The notes under the pieces were generated by a model. It was not told the origin of the DNA and ran no database searches. It was given only the letters and a program-made list of their open reading frames with translations. A stretch of DNA of 64,000 nt from Thalassotalea algicola (lineage in GTDB: Bacteria > Pseudomonadota > Gammaproteobacteria > Enterobacterales > Alteromonadaceae). Made by a program: the position numbers and the translations under genes. Below, piece by piece: positions 1 through 9,163 of this stretch (positions are counted from its first letter, which is position 1; each line of letters begins with the position of its first letter). The stretch is from assembly GCF_012932965.1 (NCBI RefSeq), contig NZ_JABBXH010000004.1:310001-374000 (forward strand). The letters run 5' to 3'.

Positions 1-548
1 ACAACCTGATCAACAATTGTTTTAATCGTCGTAGCTGGATCATTTTTATCTGCAGAGGTAATTCGTTTAACGCCCCAACCATGCCATGTAGGCTGCTTAG
101 TCTTAACGTCAAAAACGTCAATGGCTAGCTTGCCTTCAGAGTAGCTTCGAACGTGAGTTTCATTGCCTACAGCTAAACCACCGTAATAGCTACGCCCCCA
201 GCCAAATCCAGCTCGGTATGTCGCGGGAAAACTGTCCACTTTAATCTTATCGCGACTACCTACGGTATACGAAATAGCAAAGTCGGCTTCTACTGGAGAA
301 TTTACTAACTTATACCCTTTCGCCGCAAAAGCGTTTTCTATAGCTTTATCCACTCTAACTTTCATAACAGGGTTCAAATCAGCTGGAGCTGCTAAAATCT
401 TAGATTCTTTAAGCCAAGCAAACGTTTTATAGCTACTTGTATTAACTTGTTCATTTTTATCAAAATTAACTTTAGCTTTATGTGTTGTTGCACAACCAAC
501 AACCAGAGTAAAAATCGCAAAAAGCGATAACTGTTTAACAAGTTTCAT
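1..548 (-). CDS. DUF4136-type lipoprotein, C-terminus cut off by the window edge
   Basis: The gene reads leftward from an ATG at 548 and stays open to base 1, so at least 182 residues are visible. It begins with a lipoprotein signal ending in LVVGC (lipidated Cys19). The mature part has the pattern of DUF4136 proteins: an FAWL stretch near the start, a DFAISYTVG strand, a Gly/Tyr-rich segment (GFGWGRSYYGG) and a DVFDVKTKQPTWHGWG segment. These are small envelope lipoproteins of unknown molecular role, probably periplasmic-facing. It is transcribed divergently from the ilv operon. The family call comes from the sequence pattern and was not tested by a profile search. Confidence 0.72.
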   Translation of the reverse strand, partial: MKLVKQLSLFAIFTLVVGCATTHKAKVNFDKNEQVNTSSYKTFAWLKESKILAAPADLNPVMKVRVDKAIENAFAAKGYKLVNSPVEADFAISYTVGSRDKIKVDSFPATYRAGFGWGRSYYGGLAVGNETHVRSYSEGKLAIDVFDVKTKQPTWHGWGVKRITSADKNDPATTIKTIVDQV

Positions 549-877
549 AGCACTTACCTTCAAAAAGTAATACGTTGTTTATTAACATTTAGATTAATTC
601 GTTTTGAAAAAAATGTCTGTTAAAAAATGTAGAAATTTACAAAAATGTTAATAAATATAAAATCTAACAGAGTTTTTATTATATATGAAAAATCAGTTAC
701 TTATTTTATAAAGAAAACGCAGAATGATAAATAAAACTCCCTCGCAGGTATACATTGCATTAACAAATACTCTTAAATAGCGATAATGTTAAATAAGTGA
801 AACTTCAAATTTCTTATAAATGTCAACAGTATCAAGCAGCCTAATATTTTTTATTTGGCAAATATTGTAATTTTTGG
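549..877. other. AT-rich intergenic region between the lipoprotein gene and the ilv promoter
   Basis: About 330 bp separate two divergently read units. I see no open reading frame, tRNA or strong hairpin. It presumably holds the lipoprotein promoter, but I cannot place it with confidence. Confidence 0.4.
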
Positions 878-907
878 TTGACAAGCGCAAGTAAAGCCCT
901 TAAAAAT
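878..907 (+). promoter_or_regulatory. Sigma-70 promoter of the ilv leader
   Basis: A perfect -35 hexamer TTGACA lies at 878-883. After 17 bp comes TAAAAA at 901-906, a fair -10. Transcription from here would begin about 20-25 bases before the leader peptide start at 939, as expected for an attenuator-controlled operon. Confidence 0.65.
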
Positions 908-938
908 GGAGCATATACTTTATTTAAGAAACAAATTA

Positions 939-1007
939 ATGAACACACTTTTAAAACTCAACCTAGTGCTCGTGGTCGTGGTGATTGTCAAATCATTGCG
1001 AGGTTGA
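939..1007 (+). CDS. ilvL: ilv operon leader peptide
   Basis: This is a 22-codon reading frame, MNTLLKLNLVLVVVVIVKSLRG, starting at ATG 939 and ending at TGA 1005-1007. Thirteen of its 22 residues are Leu, Val or Ile, with the run LVLVVVVIV in the middle. It lies between a sigma-70-like promoter and an intrinsic terminator directly before ilvI. That composition and position are the signature of a branched-chain amino-acid attenuator leader, in which stalling on Leu/Val/Ile codons changes RNA folding. The ribosome-binding site is weak. It is too short for routine gene calling. Confidence 0.85.
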   Translation: MNTLLKLNLVLVVVVIVKSLRG

Positions 1008-1081
1008 TTGTGTTGATTAAAAAGTAAGTAAAAGTTCACCAATAACCCTCGCTCTGCAAAGACCGGGGGTTTTTTATTTTT
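999..1081 (+). promoter_or_regulatory. Transcription attenuator of ilvIH (antiterminator and terminator)
   Basis: The terminator stem is AACCCTCG (1044-1051) paired with CGGGGGTT (1064-1071), with one G-U pair, followed by a T-rich tract to 1081. An alternative pairing exists: GCGAGGTT at the end of the leader peptide (about 999-1005) can pair with AACCCTCGC (1044-1052) with one bulged base, which would break the terminator. Stalling of the ribosome on the Leu/Val/Ile codons should favour that antiterminator. The pairing was done by eye, with no energy calculation. Confidence 0.8.
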
Positions 1082-1104
1082 ATAAGTTTTTAAGGGCAAT
1101 AATT

Positions 1105-2829
1105 ATGACAAAGGAACTATATACCGGCGCGGAAATGGTAGTAAAAGCCTTATCTGCGTTAAAGGTGAAGTACATCTTTGGCTATCCCGGCGGTTCAGTG
1201 CTTGATATCTATGACGCGATTTTTAATCAAAATGAAATCGAGCATATTTTAGTCCGTCATGAACAAGCAGCTACTCACATGGCTGATGGCTATACTCGAG
1301 CGACTGGCGAGGTAGGTGTTGTTCTTGCTACTTCAGGCCCTGGCGCTACAAACTGTGTTACCGGCATAGCCACTGCATACATGGATTCTATTCCAATGGT
1401 CGTGCTTTCGGGGCAAGTAGCCACCAATATGATTGGTGATGATGCTTTTCAAGAAACCGATATAGTTGGCTGTTCTCGCCCTATTGTAAAACACAGCTTT
1501 AACTGTAGAAAATTAGAAGACATTCCAAATATCATTGCAAAAGCATTTTATATTGCTAATACGGGTAGACCTGGCCCTGTTGTAGTTGAACTACCAAAAG
1601 ATATGCTTATTCCGCAAAATAAAGGTGAATTTCATATTGAAACTGACGTAAAAATGCGCTCGTACAACCCAACAGTAAAGGGACATCCAAAGCAGATTAA
1701 AAAGGCAGTCAAAACGATTGTTCAAGCTGAAAGGTTAGTAGTTTACACCGGTGGCGGCATTGTCCTAGCGGACGCTTCAGAACAATTAACAGAGCTAGTT
1801 GAACGCTTGAATGCGCCGATAACTAATACCTTAATGGGGTTAGGAGGTATTTCCGGAACACATCCAAACTTTATTGGCATGTTAGGGATGCACGGTAGTT
1901 TAGAAGCGAATCGGTCGATGGCTAATGCCGACGTAATCCTAGCATTAGGTGCTCGATTTGATGATCGCGTTACCAATAATGTTAAAAAATTCTGCCCTAA
2001 TGCCACGATTATTCACGTCGATATTGACCCAACGTCAATTTCTAAAACAATCAATGCCCATATCCCAGTCGTAGGCTTGGTAGATAAAGTCATTCAACAA
2101 TTAATGGATGAATTAGATGCAATCGACTTTACACCGAATAAAGAAGCACTTGATAACTGGTGGCAACAAATTGATCAATGGAGAAGTCTGAAAAGTATTA
2201 GTTATGAAGCTGATGGTGACAAAATAAAACCACAGCAAGTAGTTGAAGCTATGTATGAGATCACCAATGGCGAAGCTTATGTGTGTTCAGATGTTGGGCA
2301 GCATCAGATGTTTGCAGCGCAATACTATCCGTTTGCTAAACCTAGACAGTGGATAAATTCAGGTGGTTTAGGAACCATGGGATTTGGTTTGCCAGCAGCC
2401 ATGGGCGCTAAAATAGCGTTTCCAGATAGTCACGTTATCTGCATAACTGGCGATGGTTCAATACAAATGAATATTCAGGAGCTATCTACTTGCCTCCAAT
2501 ACAATCTACCTGTTGTTATTGTTTCTCTTAATAACCGCTCATTAGGTATGGTAAGACAATGGCAAGATATGATTTACGATGGCCGTCATTCATCATCGTA
2601 TATGGAGTCTCTGCCAGATTTTGTAAAGCTTGCTGAGTCTTATGGGCATGTTGGTATTCAAATTAATCATGCAGATGAGTTACAAGACAAACTAACCGAA
2701 GCTTTTTCTATCAAAAAACGATTAGTTTTTGTTGATGTATTAGTAGATGAAACCGAGCATGTTTATCCAATGCAAGTGCGCCATGGTGCAGTTGACGAAA
2801 TGTGGACAAGAAAAGGAGTAAAAGCATAA
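1105..2829 (+). CDS. ilvI: Acetolactate synthase large subunit
   Basis: This 574-residue protein is the same length as E. coli IlvI. It condenses two pyruvates, or pyruvate with 2-oxobutyrate, in valine, leucine and isoleucine synthesis in the cytoplasm. The N-terminal ThDP domain holds the catalytic glutamate (E53 in [13 protein letters not shown]). The central FAD-binding domain follows, and the C-terminal ThDP/Mg motif GDGS starts near residue 449 and runs to SLNNRSLG. The gene overlaps the small-subunit gene by one base (TAATG), so the two are translationally coupled. Expression is probably set by the upstream Leu/Val/Ile leader attenuator. The call is secure; whether to label it IlvI or IlvB is a matter of naming, and pairing with an IlvH-length subunit favours IlvI. 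Confidence 0.97.
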   Translation: MTKELYTGAEMVVKALSALKVKYIFGYPGGSVLDIYDAIFNQNEIEHILVRHEQAATHMADGYTRATGEVGVVLATSGPGATNCVTGIATAYMDSIPMVVLSGQVATNMIGDDAFQETDIVGCSRPIVKHSFNCRKLEDIPNIIAKAFYIANTGRPGPVVVELPKDMLIPQNKGEFHIETDVKMRSYNPTVKGHPKQIKKAVKTIVQAERLVVYTGGGIVLADASEQLTELVERLNAPITNTLMGLGGISGTHPNFIGMLGMHGSLEANRSMANADVILALGARFDDRVTNNVKKFCPNATIIHVDIDPTSISKTINAHIPVVGLVDKVIQQLMDELDAIDFTPNKEALDNWWQQIDQWRSLKSISYEADGDKIKPQQVVEAMYEITNGEAYVCSDVGQHQMFAAQYYPFAKPRQWINSGGLGTMGFGLPAAMGAKIAFPDSHVICITGDGSIQMNIQELSTCLQYNLPVVIVSLNNRSLGMVRQWQDMIYDGRHSSSYMESLPDFVKLAESYGHVGIQINHADELQDKLTEAFSIKKRLVFVDVLVDETEHVYPMQVRHGAVDEMWTRKGVKA

Positions 2830-3326
2830 TGCGCCGTATTTTAGCTATTTTATTAGAAAATGAGCCAGGAAGTTTATCGCGCATCGTCGGCCTTTTCTCT
2901 CAACGAGCGTTTAATATTGAAAGCCTAACAGTTGCACCTACCGAAGATCCAAGCCTATCTCGGATTACTATTGCAACTGTTGGTGATGACCGCGTACTTG
3001 AACAAATCATCAAACAAGTAAATAAACTCATTGATGTCATTAAAATTACCGACTTAACCGAGCGAAAACATGTAGAAAGAGAATTATTACTCATTAAACT
3101 ATTAGCAATGAATGATAAGTCTCGTACAGAAGTAAAACGTATCACTGACATTTTTAGAGGCTCGATTATCGATATAGGCAAACAAGTCTACACCGTTCAG
3201 GTAACTGGCGATGCCGATAAGCTCAATGCGTTTATCGATGCTATGTCTAATGAAACTGAAATCATTGAAGCCGTACGTTCAGGTTGCGTTGGAATAGCAC
3301 GAGGCGAGAAAGCACTTCGTATATAG
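2829..3326 (+). CDS. ilvH: Acetolactate synthase small (regulatory) subunit
   Basis: This 165-residue protein starts [14 protein letters not shown] with an ACT domain (residues about 3-75), which binds valine for feedback inhibition. A C-terminal ALS_ss domain follows and ends in EAVRSGCVGIARGEKALRI. I chose ATG 2829, which overlaps the ilvI stop and is preceded by AAGGAG at about 2813-2818. An in-frame upstream start at 2802 would lie inside ilvI and add nine non-family residues. Length and start match E. coli IlvH (163 residues). Confidence 0.96.
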   Translation: MRRILAILLENEPGSLSRIVGLFSQRAFNIESLTVAPTEDPSLSRITIATVGDDRVLEQIIKQVNKLIDVIKITDLTERKHVERELLLIKLLAMNDKSRTEVKRITDIFRGSIIDIGKQVYTVQVTGDADKLNAFIDAMSNETEIIEAVRSGCVGIARGEKALRI

Positions 3327-3353
3327 TACTTTTTACTAAAACCCGTTGTAATT

Positions 3354-3379
3354 AAAGGAGCATGAATTGCTCCTTTTTC
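3354..3379 (+). terminator. Intrinsic terminator after ilvIH
   Basis: AAAGGAGCA (3354-3362) pairs perfectly with TGCTCCTTT (3368-3376) around a 5-base loop, and a T tract follows. It closes the ilv operon. Confidence 0.85.
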
Positions 3380-3428
3380 TTATCTATCGCATAATTTAAG
3401 TTATTGAACGTTTGAGTAAAAACCGATA

Positions 3429-3731
3429 ATGCTAATTTTTAGTCATGAAAACCCAGTGCTAGTTACCAACATAAAGAACATTCTCGAGTCTGAACGTATC
3501 GATGTATTAATTAAAAATGAATTTGCCAGTGGCGGCGCTGGTGAACTTTCAGCTTTCGATACGTGGCAAGAAGTATGGCTGATAAATGATAAAGATGAAG
3601 CAAAAGCATTAATGATTATAAAGTCAGTGACAAATAAAGAAAATGCGCCTGACTGGTTTTGTCCCAAATGTAAAGAAGCGAATGGTGCTGCATTTGAAGT
3701 CTGTTGGAATTGTGATGAAGTGGCAAATTGA
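3429..3731 (+). CDS. DUF2007-like protein with C-terminal zinc ribbon
   Basis: This 100-residue cytoplasmic protein has an N-terminal part resembling DUF2007 ("putative signal transducing protein") domains: a beta-alpha-beta fold with VLVTNIKNILES and EVWLINDKDEAKAL segments. Its C-terminal CPKC...CWNC arrangement should bind one zinc ion. No enzymatic residues are evident and the function is unknown. It lies nine bases before the GNAT gene and is probably co-transcribed with it. Confidence 0.7.
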   Translation: MLIFSHENPVLVTNIKNILESERIDVLIKNEFASGGAGELSAFDTWQEVWLINDKDEAKALMIIKSVTNKENAPDWFCPKCKEANGAAFEVCWNCDEVAN

Positions 3732-3740
3732 TAGACATTT

Positions 3741-4175
3741 ATGCAATTTAACTACGTAAAAACACACGATAAAAAGCAAGTAAAAGCATTCTACAAGGCA
3801 CAAGGGTATTCTGCAGGGTTAAAAGGCTATGACCATTTATTTGTAGTTATGGATAATCAGCAAGTGATTGCATGTGCAATTGTCAGCTTAATTGAGTCAA
3901 ATTCAACACAAGCGCTACTTCACGGTGTAGTCGTTGATAAAAACTATCTACGCCAAAATATTGCAACTAAGCTAATTAACTTTGCAGCCAATCAACTACC
4001 TCGACAAGTGGTTCAACTGGTTTGCTTTAGTCATGTAAAGCTAAAGCACTTGTACCTTAAGTCACATTTTGTTGAAGCAAAATGCAATGAATTGATAAAT
4101 ACCTTAGATTCACGTTTCAAGGCTTATCAAAGTAAACAACCAGAGTTAGCTGTATTTCGCCGCTCACTAACGTAG
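3741..4175 (+). CDS. GNAT-family N-acetyltransferase
   Basis: This 144-residue protein shows the GNAT core: strand 4 (ALLHGVVVDKNY), then the acetyl-CoA pyrophosphate loop LRQNIATKLINFA (family pattern R/Q-x-x-G/A-x-A/G, here with Asn in place of the usual Gly), then strand 5 (VQLVCFSHVKLKHLYLKSHF). The substrate cannot be read from the sequence. It follows the DUF2007-like gene in the same direction and converges on the sirtuin gene. Confidence 0.7.
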   Translation: MQFNYVKTHDKKQVKAFYKAQGYSAGLKGYDHLFVVMDNQQVIACAIVSLIESNSTQALLHGVVVDKNYLRQNIATKLINFAANQLPRQVVQLVCFSHVKLKHLYLKSHFVEAKCNELINTLDSRFKAYQSKQPELAVFRRSLT

Positions 4176-4207
4176 TGGTTAGTTCGATTAGCAACTAATG
4201 AGCGCCG

Positions 4208-4903
4208 CTACTTAACTTTTAATAACTTAGGTAGTAGATTCGACAAGCCAGTAGAGGCCTTGTCAGCAATTACTGCTAAGTTTATTAAATGATTTACCGC
4301 ACTATTTACTGCAGGTTTAGGGTCAATATAGTAAATATCAGCTTCTGGCTTAGCAAAACCTGCCAGACTGGCTGCTGGGTAAACCTGCATAGAGGTACCA
4401 ACAATAATAATGACATCAGCTTCTTCAACCAATGGAACTGCCGCGTCAAGCATTGGCACCATCTCACCAAACCATACGATAAAGGGCCTTATTTGACTAC
4501 CCAGCTCGCATTTATCGCCCCAGTTTATATCTTCCAAGCATTGGTAAATTAATGATTCATCTGCACTACTCTTTGATTTTAGTAGCTCACCATGTAAATG
4601 AATGACTTTACTACTGCCTGCTCGTTCATGTAAGTCATCAACATTTTGCGTAACAATAGATACATCAAAGTTGTCTTCCAATTGTGCCAGTATTTTATGT
4701 CCATCATTAGGCACGGTAGTTAATAACTGCCTGCGTCGCTGATTATAAAAATCTAACACCAATCTCGGGTTTTTCTGCCACCCTTCAACACTCGCAACTT
4801 CCATTACATCGTGACCTTCCCATAGACCGTCTTCATCTCGGAAAGTTTTTAGGCCACTTTCAGCACTCATGCCAGCACCAGACAAAACAACTAACTTTTT
4901 CAT
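4208..4903 (-). CDS. cobB: SIR2-family NAD-dependent protein deacylase
   Basis: This 231-residue sirtuin removes acyl groups from lysines using NAD. It has the NAD loop GAGMSAESGLKTFRD, the FYNQRR segment (Tyr and Arg typical of class III desuccinylase/deacetylases such as E. coli CobB), the TQNVDDLHERAG motif, the catalytic His in HLHGE and a later GTSMQVYPAA motif. Only two cysteines (YQC, DKC) lie where CobB proteins usually carry four zinc ligands, so the zinc site appears lost. I chose ATG 4903. A GTG three codons upstream (4912) is possible, because an AAGGG sequence abuts the ATG too closely to decide. Confidence 0.9.
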   Translation of the reverse strand: MKKLVVLSGAGMSAESGLKTFRDEDGLWEGHDVMEVASVEGWQKNPRLVLDFYNQRRRQLLTTVPNDGHKILAQLEDNFDVSIVTQNVDDLHERAGSSKVIHLHGELLKSKSSADESLIYQCLEDINWGDKCELGSQIRPFIVWFGEMVPMLDAAVPLVEEADVIIIVGTSMQVYPAASLAGFAKPEADIYYIDPKPAVNSAVNHLINLAVIADKASTGLSNLLPKLLKVK

Positions 4904-4984
4904 ACCCTTCACAAACTTGACGTTATACCTTTCTGGTTAAGTAAAACATTCAACGCCAAGTATGTCTAAAGCATTTTATTCACA

Positions 4985-6049
4985 TTAGCGCTTAGCGACT
5001 TCTGTAACTTGGTCGTCTCGGCGTATTTTTTGTCCAACTTGAAGTCGCTCACCACCACGTATTATAACTTCATCGCCAGCACTAATTTTACCTGATACCG
5101 ACACCCATTTACCTATGCCCTGTCCTACCAAGACGTTGACTTTATTAGCAATATCATCTTGGCCTATGGTCATGATAAACGTTTCTTGCTCACGTAAAAC
5201 TAACGCGTCTCTTGGTACTAAAGTCGCTTGCGCCGTTGCACTTTTAGGTAGCGATACTGTTACCGCTGTACCCGCCATCATATTCGAGCCATCAGCAACT
5301 AATCTAACATCGAAAGTTCTCGATGCCTGATCGCCTGCTTGGCTCCATGTTCTAACAGGTAATTCAAGTAAATTGCCTTGCCATTTAACTAAGACATTTT
5401 TATTCGCTTGTAAGTGCTTAGCAATCGACAATGGTGCAGATATTTTCACGTCCAAGTGATGAGTATCAACAAGTTGAATAACAGGTCTGCCGCTAGTGAT
5501 CAATTCGCCTTCGCTAACAAAACGCTGGCTAATACTACCTGCAAATGGTGCAGTGATTTCTGACTTTTCAATCGCTAATAAGGTTTGTTCTAATGACAGC
5601 TTTAACGCATCGACTTCGTTTACTGCGATAGCTAAGTCTTTTTCAATACGTTCTAACTCGCTTAATGCAGTGTTATTCATTTTATTAAGTTTAGACATAC
5701 GACCTTTTTGCTTTTCAAGGTAAACAACATTAGCTTTATGTTGCTTTAACTCTGCTTTTTGCTGGGCCAACCTCAGTTTTAAATGTCGGTTGTCTAAGCG
5801 AGCGAGCAGTTGTCCTTTTTCTACTGTCGCGCCAACTTCTTCTATCCATAGAAGCTGACCCGTTTGTTCTGCCGATAGCGGAGAGTTTCGTCGACTAATA
5901 ACATTACCCGGCAACCACATCGTCGGGCTAACTTGTTCAGTTTTTGCATAATCTACACTGACAAGCTGAGCTGGCGCATCTTGTTGAGCGTAAACAGAGG
6001 TTGAAGTAATAGAAACTGCAGTGATAATAGCTAACAATGACTTTTTCAT
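4985..6049 (-). CDS. RND efflux periplasmic adaptor (membrane fusion protein)
   Basis: This 354-residue protein starts with a cleavable signal peptide (MKKSLLAIITAVSITSTSVYA). It follows the HlyD/AcrA order: a lipoyl half (LSAEQTGQLLWIEEVGATVEKGQLLARLD), a coiled-coil hairpin (about residues 85-150), the second lipoyl half (EITAPFAGSISQRFVSEGELI), then beta-barrel and membrane-proximal domains. It links the inner-membrane pump to an outer-membrane channel. It is encoded nine bases after the permease and shares its operon. No TolC-type gene is nearby, so the channel must be encoded elsewhere. Substrate unknown. Confidence 0.92.
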   Translation of the reverse strand: MKKSLLAIITAVSITSTSVYAQQDAPAQLVSVDYAKTEQVSPTMWLPGNVISRRNSPLSAEQTGQLLWIEEVGATVEKGQLLARLDNRHLKLRLAQQKAELKQHKANVVYLEKQKGRMSKLNKMNNTALSELERIEKDLAIAVNEVDALKLSLEQTLLAIEKSEITAPFAGSISQRFVSEGELITSGRPVIQLVDTHHLDVKISAPLSIAKHLQANKNVLVKWQGNLLELPVRTWSQAGDQASRTFDVRLVADGSNMMAGTAVTVSLPKSATAQATLVPRDALVLREQETFIMTIGQDDIANKVNVLVGQGIGKWVSVSGKISAGDEVIIRGGERLQVGQKIRRDDQVTEVAKR

Positions 6050-6058
6050 AATCCGTTC

Positions 6059-9000
6059 CTAAATATTGTGTTGAGCTTTAACTGGCGTTGCTAGTTGCTC
6101 ATTTTTAATTGTCTTTTGATAAAAATCTTTTCGTGTAAACCGTAGTAAACATGGCAACAATACAATGGTAAAAATTGTACTTACTGCTAAACCTCCAACA
6201 ATCACTGAAGCTAGACCGCGGTATATAACACTACCGGTGCCAGGCATAAGCAGTAACGGCAACATGCCAAAAAAGCTCGTTGCTGTACTCATGAATATTG
6301 GACGTAATCTAAGTAACAAAGCTTGTTTAACAGATTCATCTCTGCTTAAGCCGGTAAGTTGTGCTTGACGGGTTTGATGTACTAACAAAATGGCATTATT
6401 AACCACTAAGCCCAGTAAAATTACGAAACCAATCATGGTCAGTAAATCAAGCGGTTGGAATACAAAAAGGTTGAGGATTTGTAATGCTAGAATTCCGCCA
6501 ACTGTTGCTAATGGAATGGTAATGACCACCAACATACTGTCTTTTACAGAACGGAATAACGCAGCCATTAGCAAAAATAAAATGACTAGTGCAAAGGCAA
6601 AATTCTCACTCATTACGCCAATCGCTTTTTCAAGCTGATCAGCACTGCCACCATAGAAAATATTGCCATCAGCAGGCATGTATTGCTTTAATTCAGGCTC
6701 TACTTTCGATTTTAAAGCGTCAATAGTTTCTTCAAGTGACCAACCTTGTGGTGGATTAATATTTAAAGTAATCGTACGATTGCCATCGATTCGCGTTAAA
6801 CGAGTTGGTCCTACCGTGCGATCTATGCGAACTAATTCAGATAACTGAGTAATATTGCCATTACCCGTTACTACCGGTACATCACCTAAGTTATCAGGAT
6901 CGTCCCAACCATCAGCTCGCAAAATCATATTGATGCGTTTCGTACCGTTAAAATACTCACCAACATATAACCCGTCACCCAATGTTCGAACAACGTTACC
7001 TAAATGTCGGCGATCCCAACCTTGTTCTAATATCATGCGATCATCAGGTGTTAAACGAAGTTCTGGCTCTGCCATTTCAACGCCTGGATTTGCCTGTACG
7101 CTAACTCCTTCAATAGCACCTTGAACTAATAACAAACCTTGCTTAGCTGCTTCTTGTAATGCTCGAGTATCTTTAGACTGCAACTGCATTTGAACTTGTC
7201 TACCGCCACCAAAGCCACCGAACAAGTTGCCTTGGAAGGCAAATGCTCGAGTATCGGGCAAATCAACTAAAACTTCGTTACGTACTATGTCTAAAAGTTC
7301 ATCGACACGCGATTGATCTTTGGCGCGAACGCCAATGTTGCCACCAAATGGCCCACTAAATATGTAGTAGTTCTTTAATGCTGGCTCTTTATCTCCATCC
7401 ATGTATGGCTTTAAGCGCTCGACTATTTTAGCAACAACTTCTCGTTCAGTTGTTGCTATATTAGCGCCTGGAGGATATTGAAGGTTAGCATCTACGGCAT
7501 CTCTTTTTACCGGTGGAAGATAGTCTAGTTTAGGCATAGCCAAATAAGATATGACTAGGGGTAGTGAAAGCAATACAGTCGCCACGGCCAAGCGTTTCTT
7601 GCCACTGCTTGTAACTTTCATTACTTGCTCTGTCGTTTTATGCCAGAGTTTTTGGTTAGGATCTTCAATTTTTTCATGTGTCAAAAAGTACTTGGCTAAG
7701 ACAGGTAACAAGACTGCCGCGACTAACAATGATACCGATACAGCAATCGCAATGGTCAACGCTAGATCACCAAACAATTGACCTTCTATATCTTTTAAGA
7801 AAAACACAGGAAGGAAAATCGCTACCGTAGTGGCTGTTGATGCTAACAATGCCCCCCAAACTTGTTGAGCACCAACTTCAGAAGCTTCATGGGTGCCTTT
7901 TCCTTGATCGCGTAGCCTTAATATATTTTCAAGTACAACTATCGCCGCATCCAGCACCATGCCAACAGCAAACGCTAACCCGGCTAATGAAATTACATTT
8001 AAGCTTCGTCCTGTTAGGTGCAACACGATAAAGGTAGTAAACAAACTAATAGGGATTGCTGTAGCTATGATTAATGTCGCGCGCATTCTTCTGATGAATA
8101 GCCACAAAATAGACAATGACAAGACTACGCCAGCAAACAAGTTATTACGTACTAAGTTTATAGCGCGATAAATGAAAACCGATGCATCAAATGACTGAAC
8201 CATTGTTAGTTGTCTTTCAGCTAACAAGTCTTGATTAATTAACTCGACTTCTGTTTTTACGCGATTTAATGTTTCTAACACATTCGCGCCATTAGCTCTG
8301 TCTATTCGCATTGAAAACGCGGGGTTACCATTTTGGATTGCCATTTGAGCGCGATCAGGTCGCTGAATTTCAACCTTTGCGACATCACCTAATCGTATAT
8401 TGCTGCCATTTCTCGACTCTAAAATTAGATCTGATAGTTCATCGACCTTATATTTGCCGTTAAATCTCAAGGTATATTGGCGACGACCTACATCTACGAA
8501 ACCGCCTGATATATCATTGCTAGCGTTAACTAGAGAAATAAGCTGTGGGATTTGTATACCGAACTCTGCAACCTTAATCGGGTCAAAGCGTATTTGTAAC
8601 TCTTCTCTATTTTGATCTGAAAATGTTTGTACCGCGGCAACACCTGGCACTGATTCAATTCTGGGTTTAATAACGTCATCAGCAAATTCAATAAAACTTT
8701 CTACAGGTTGATCATTCCCAGGAAGTGCTTGCAAGAAAAACCAAGTCAATGCGGGAGTATTACCACCAAATCCACCGAGCATTACCCTTGGTGGTAAGGC
8801 ATCTCTTGGCTGGCTTTGAACACGCGTCATTCGGCTAATCACTTCGATGAGCGTCTGATCCATGTCAGTTTCAACACCAAACTCTAGATTAATAAATGCA
8901 GCCCCGCGGTTAGCGAAGGCATTCATCGAATGGAGCCCTGGTATACCTCGCAATACTCGCTCTTGAGGTTCGATTATCTCTGACTCTATTTCTTGTGGAG

Positions 9001-9163
9001 AAGCAGCTCGCCAAAACGTTTGAATCGCAATACGTGGGCGTTCAATGTCTGGGAACAGTTGAATCGGTAACTTAACTAAGCTAATTAAGCCAACGAGTAA
9101 AATAAGTGCAACGGCTACCGATACAGCGGCTGGGCTTCGTAGCGCGGTTGAAGTGAGTTTCAT
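6059..9163 (-). CDS. RND efflux permease, inner membrane
   Basis: This 1034-residue protein has AcrB-like architecture: TM1, a large periplasmic loop, TM2-7, a second large loop and TM8-12. Characteristic N-terminal motifs are present (LPIQLFPDIERPRIAI; PQEIESEIIEPQE). The TM4 motif reads GMVLDAAIVVLEN, with one Asp where AcrB has two. The TM10 region reads GLVVNNAILLVHQ, with Asn where AcrB has its essential Lys. The pump is therefore a non-canonical RND branch whose proton relay must differ. It exports an unknown substrate together with the downstream adaptor. Confidence 0.93.
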   Translation of the reverse strand: MKLTSTALRSPAAVSVAVALILLVGLISLVKLPIQLFPDIERPRIAIQTFWRAASPQEIESEIIEPQERVLRGIPGLHSMNAFANRGAAFINLEFGVETDMDQTLIEVISRMTRVQSQPRDALPPRVMLGGFGGNTPALTWFFLQALPGNDQPVESFIEFADDVIKPRIESVPGVAAVQTFSDQNREELQIRFDPIKVAEFGIQIPQLISLVNASNDISGGFVDVGRRQYTLRFNGKYKVDELSDLILESRNGSNIRLGDVAKVEIQRPDRAQMAIQNGNPAFSMRIDRANGANVLETLNRVKTEVELINQDLLAERQLTMVQSFDASVFIYRAINLVRNNLFAGVVLSLSILWLFIRRMRATLIIATAIPISLFTTFIVLHLTGRSLNVISLAGLAFAVGMVLDAAIVVLENILRLRDQGKGTHEASEVGAQQVWGALLASTATTVAIFLPVFFLKDIEGQLFGDLALTIAIAVSVSLLVAAVLLPVLAKYFLTHEKIEDPNQKLWHKTTEQVMKVTSSGKKRLAVATVLLSLPLVISYLAMPKLDYLPPVKRDAVDANLQYPPGANIATTEREVVAKIVERLKPYMDGDKEPALKNYYIFSGPFGGNIGVRAKDQSRVDELLDIVRNEVLVDLPDTRAFAFQGNLFGGFGGGRQVQMQLQSKDTRALQEAAKQGLLLVQGAIEGVSVQANPGVEMAEPELRLTPDDRMILEQGWDRRHLGNVVRTLGDGLYVGEYFNGTKRINMILRADGWDDPDNLGDVPVVTGNGNITQLSELVRIDRTVGPTRLTRIDGNRTITLNINPPQGWSLEETIDALKSKVEPELKQYMPADGNIFYGGSADQLEKAIGVMSENFAFALVILFLLMAALFRSVKDSMLVVITIPLATVGGILALQILNLFVFQPLDLLTMIGFVILLGLVVNNAILLVHQTRQAQLTGLSRDESVKQALLLRLRPIFMSTATSFFGMLPLLLMPGTGSVIYRGLASVIVGGLAVSTIFTIVLLPCLLRFTRKDFYQKTIKNEQLATPVKAQHNI

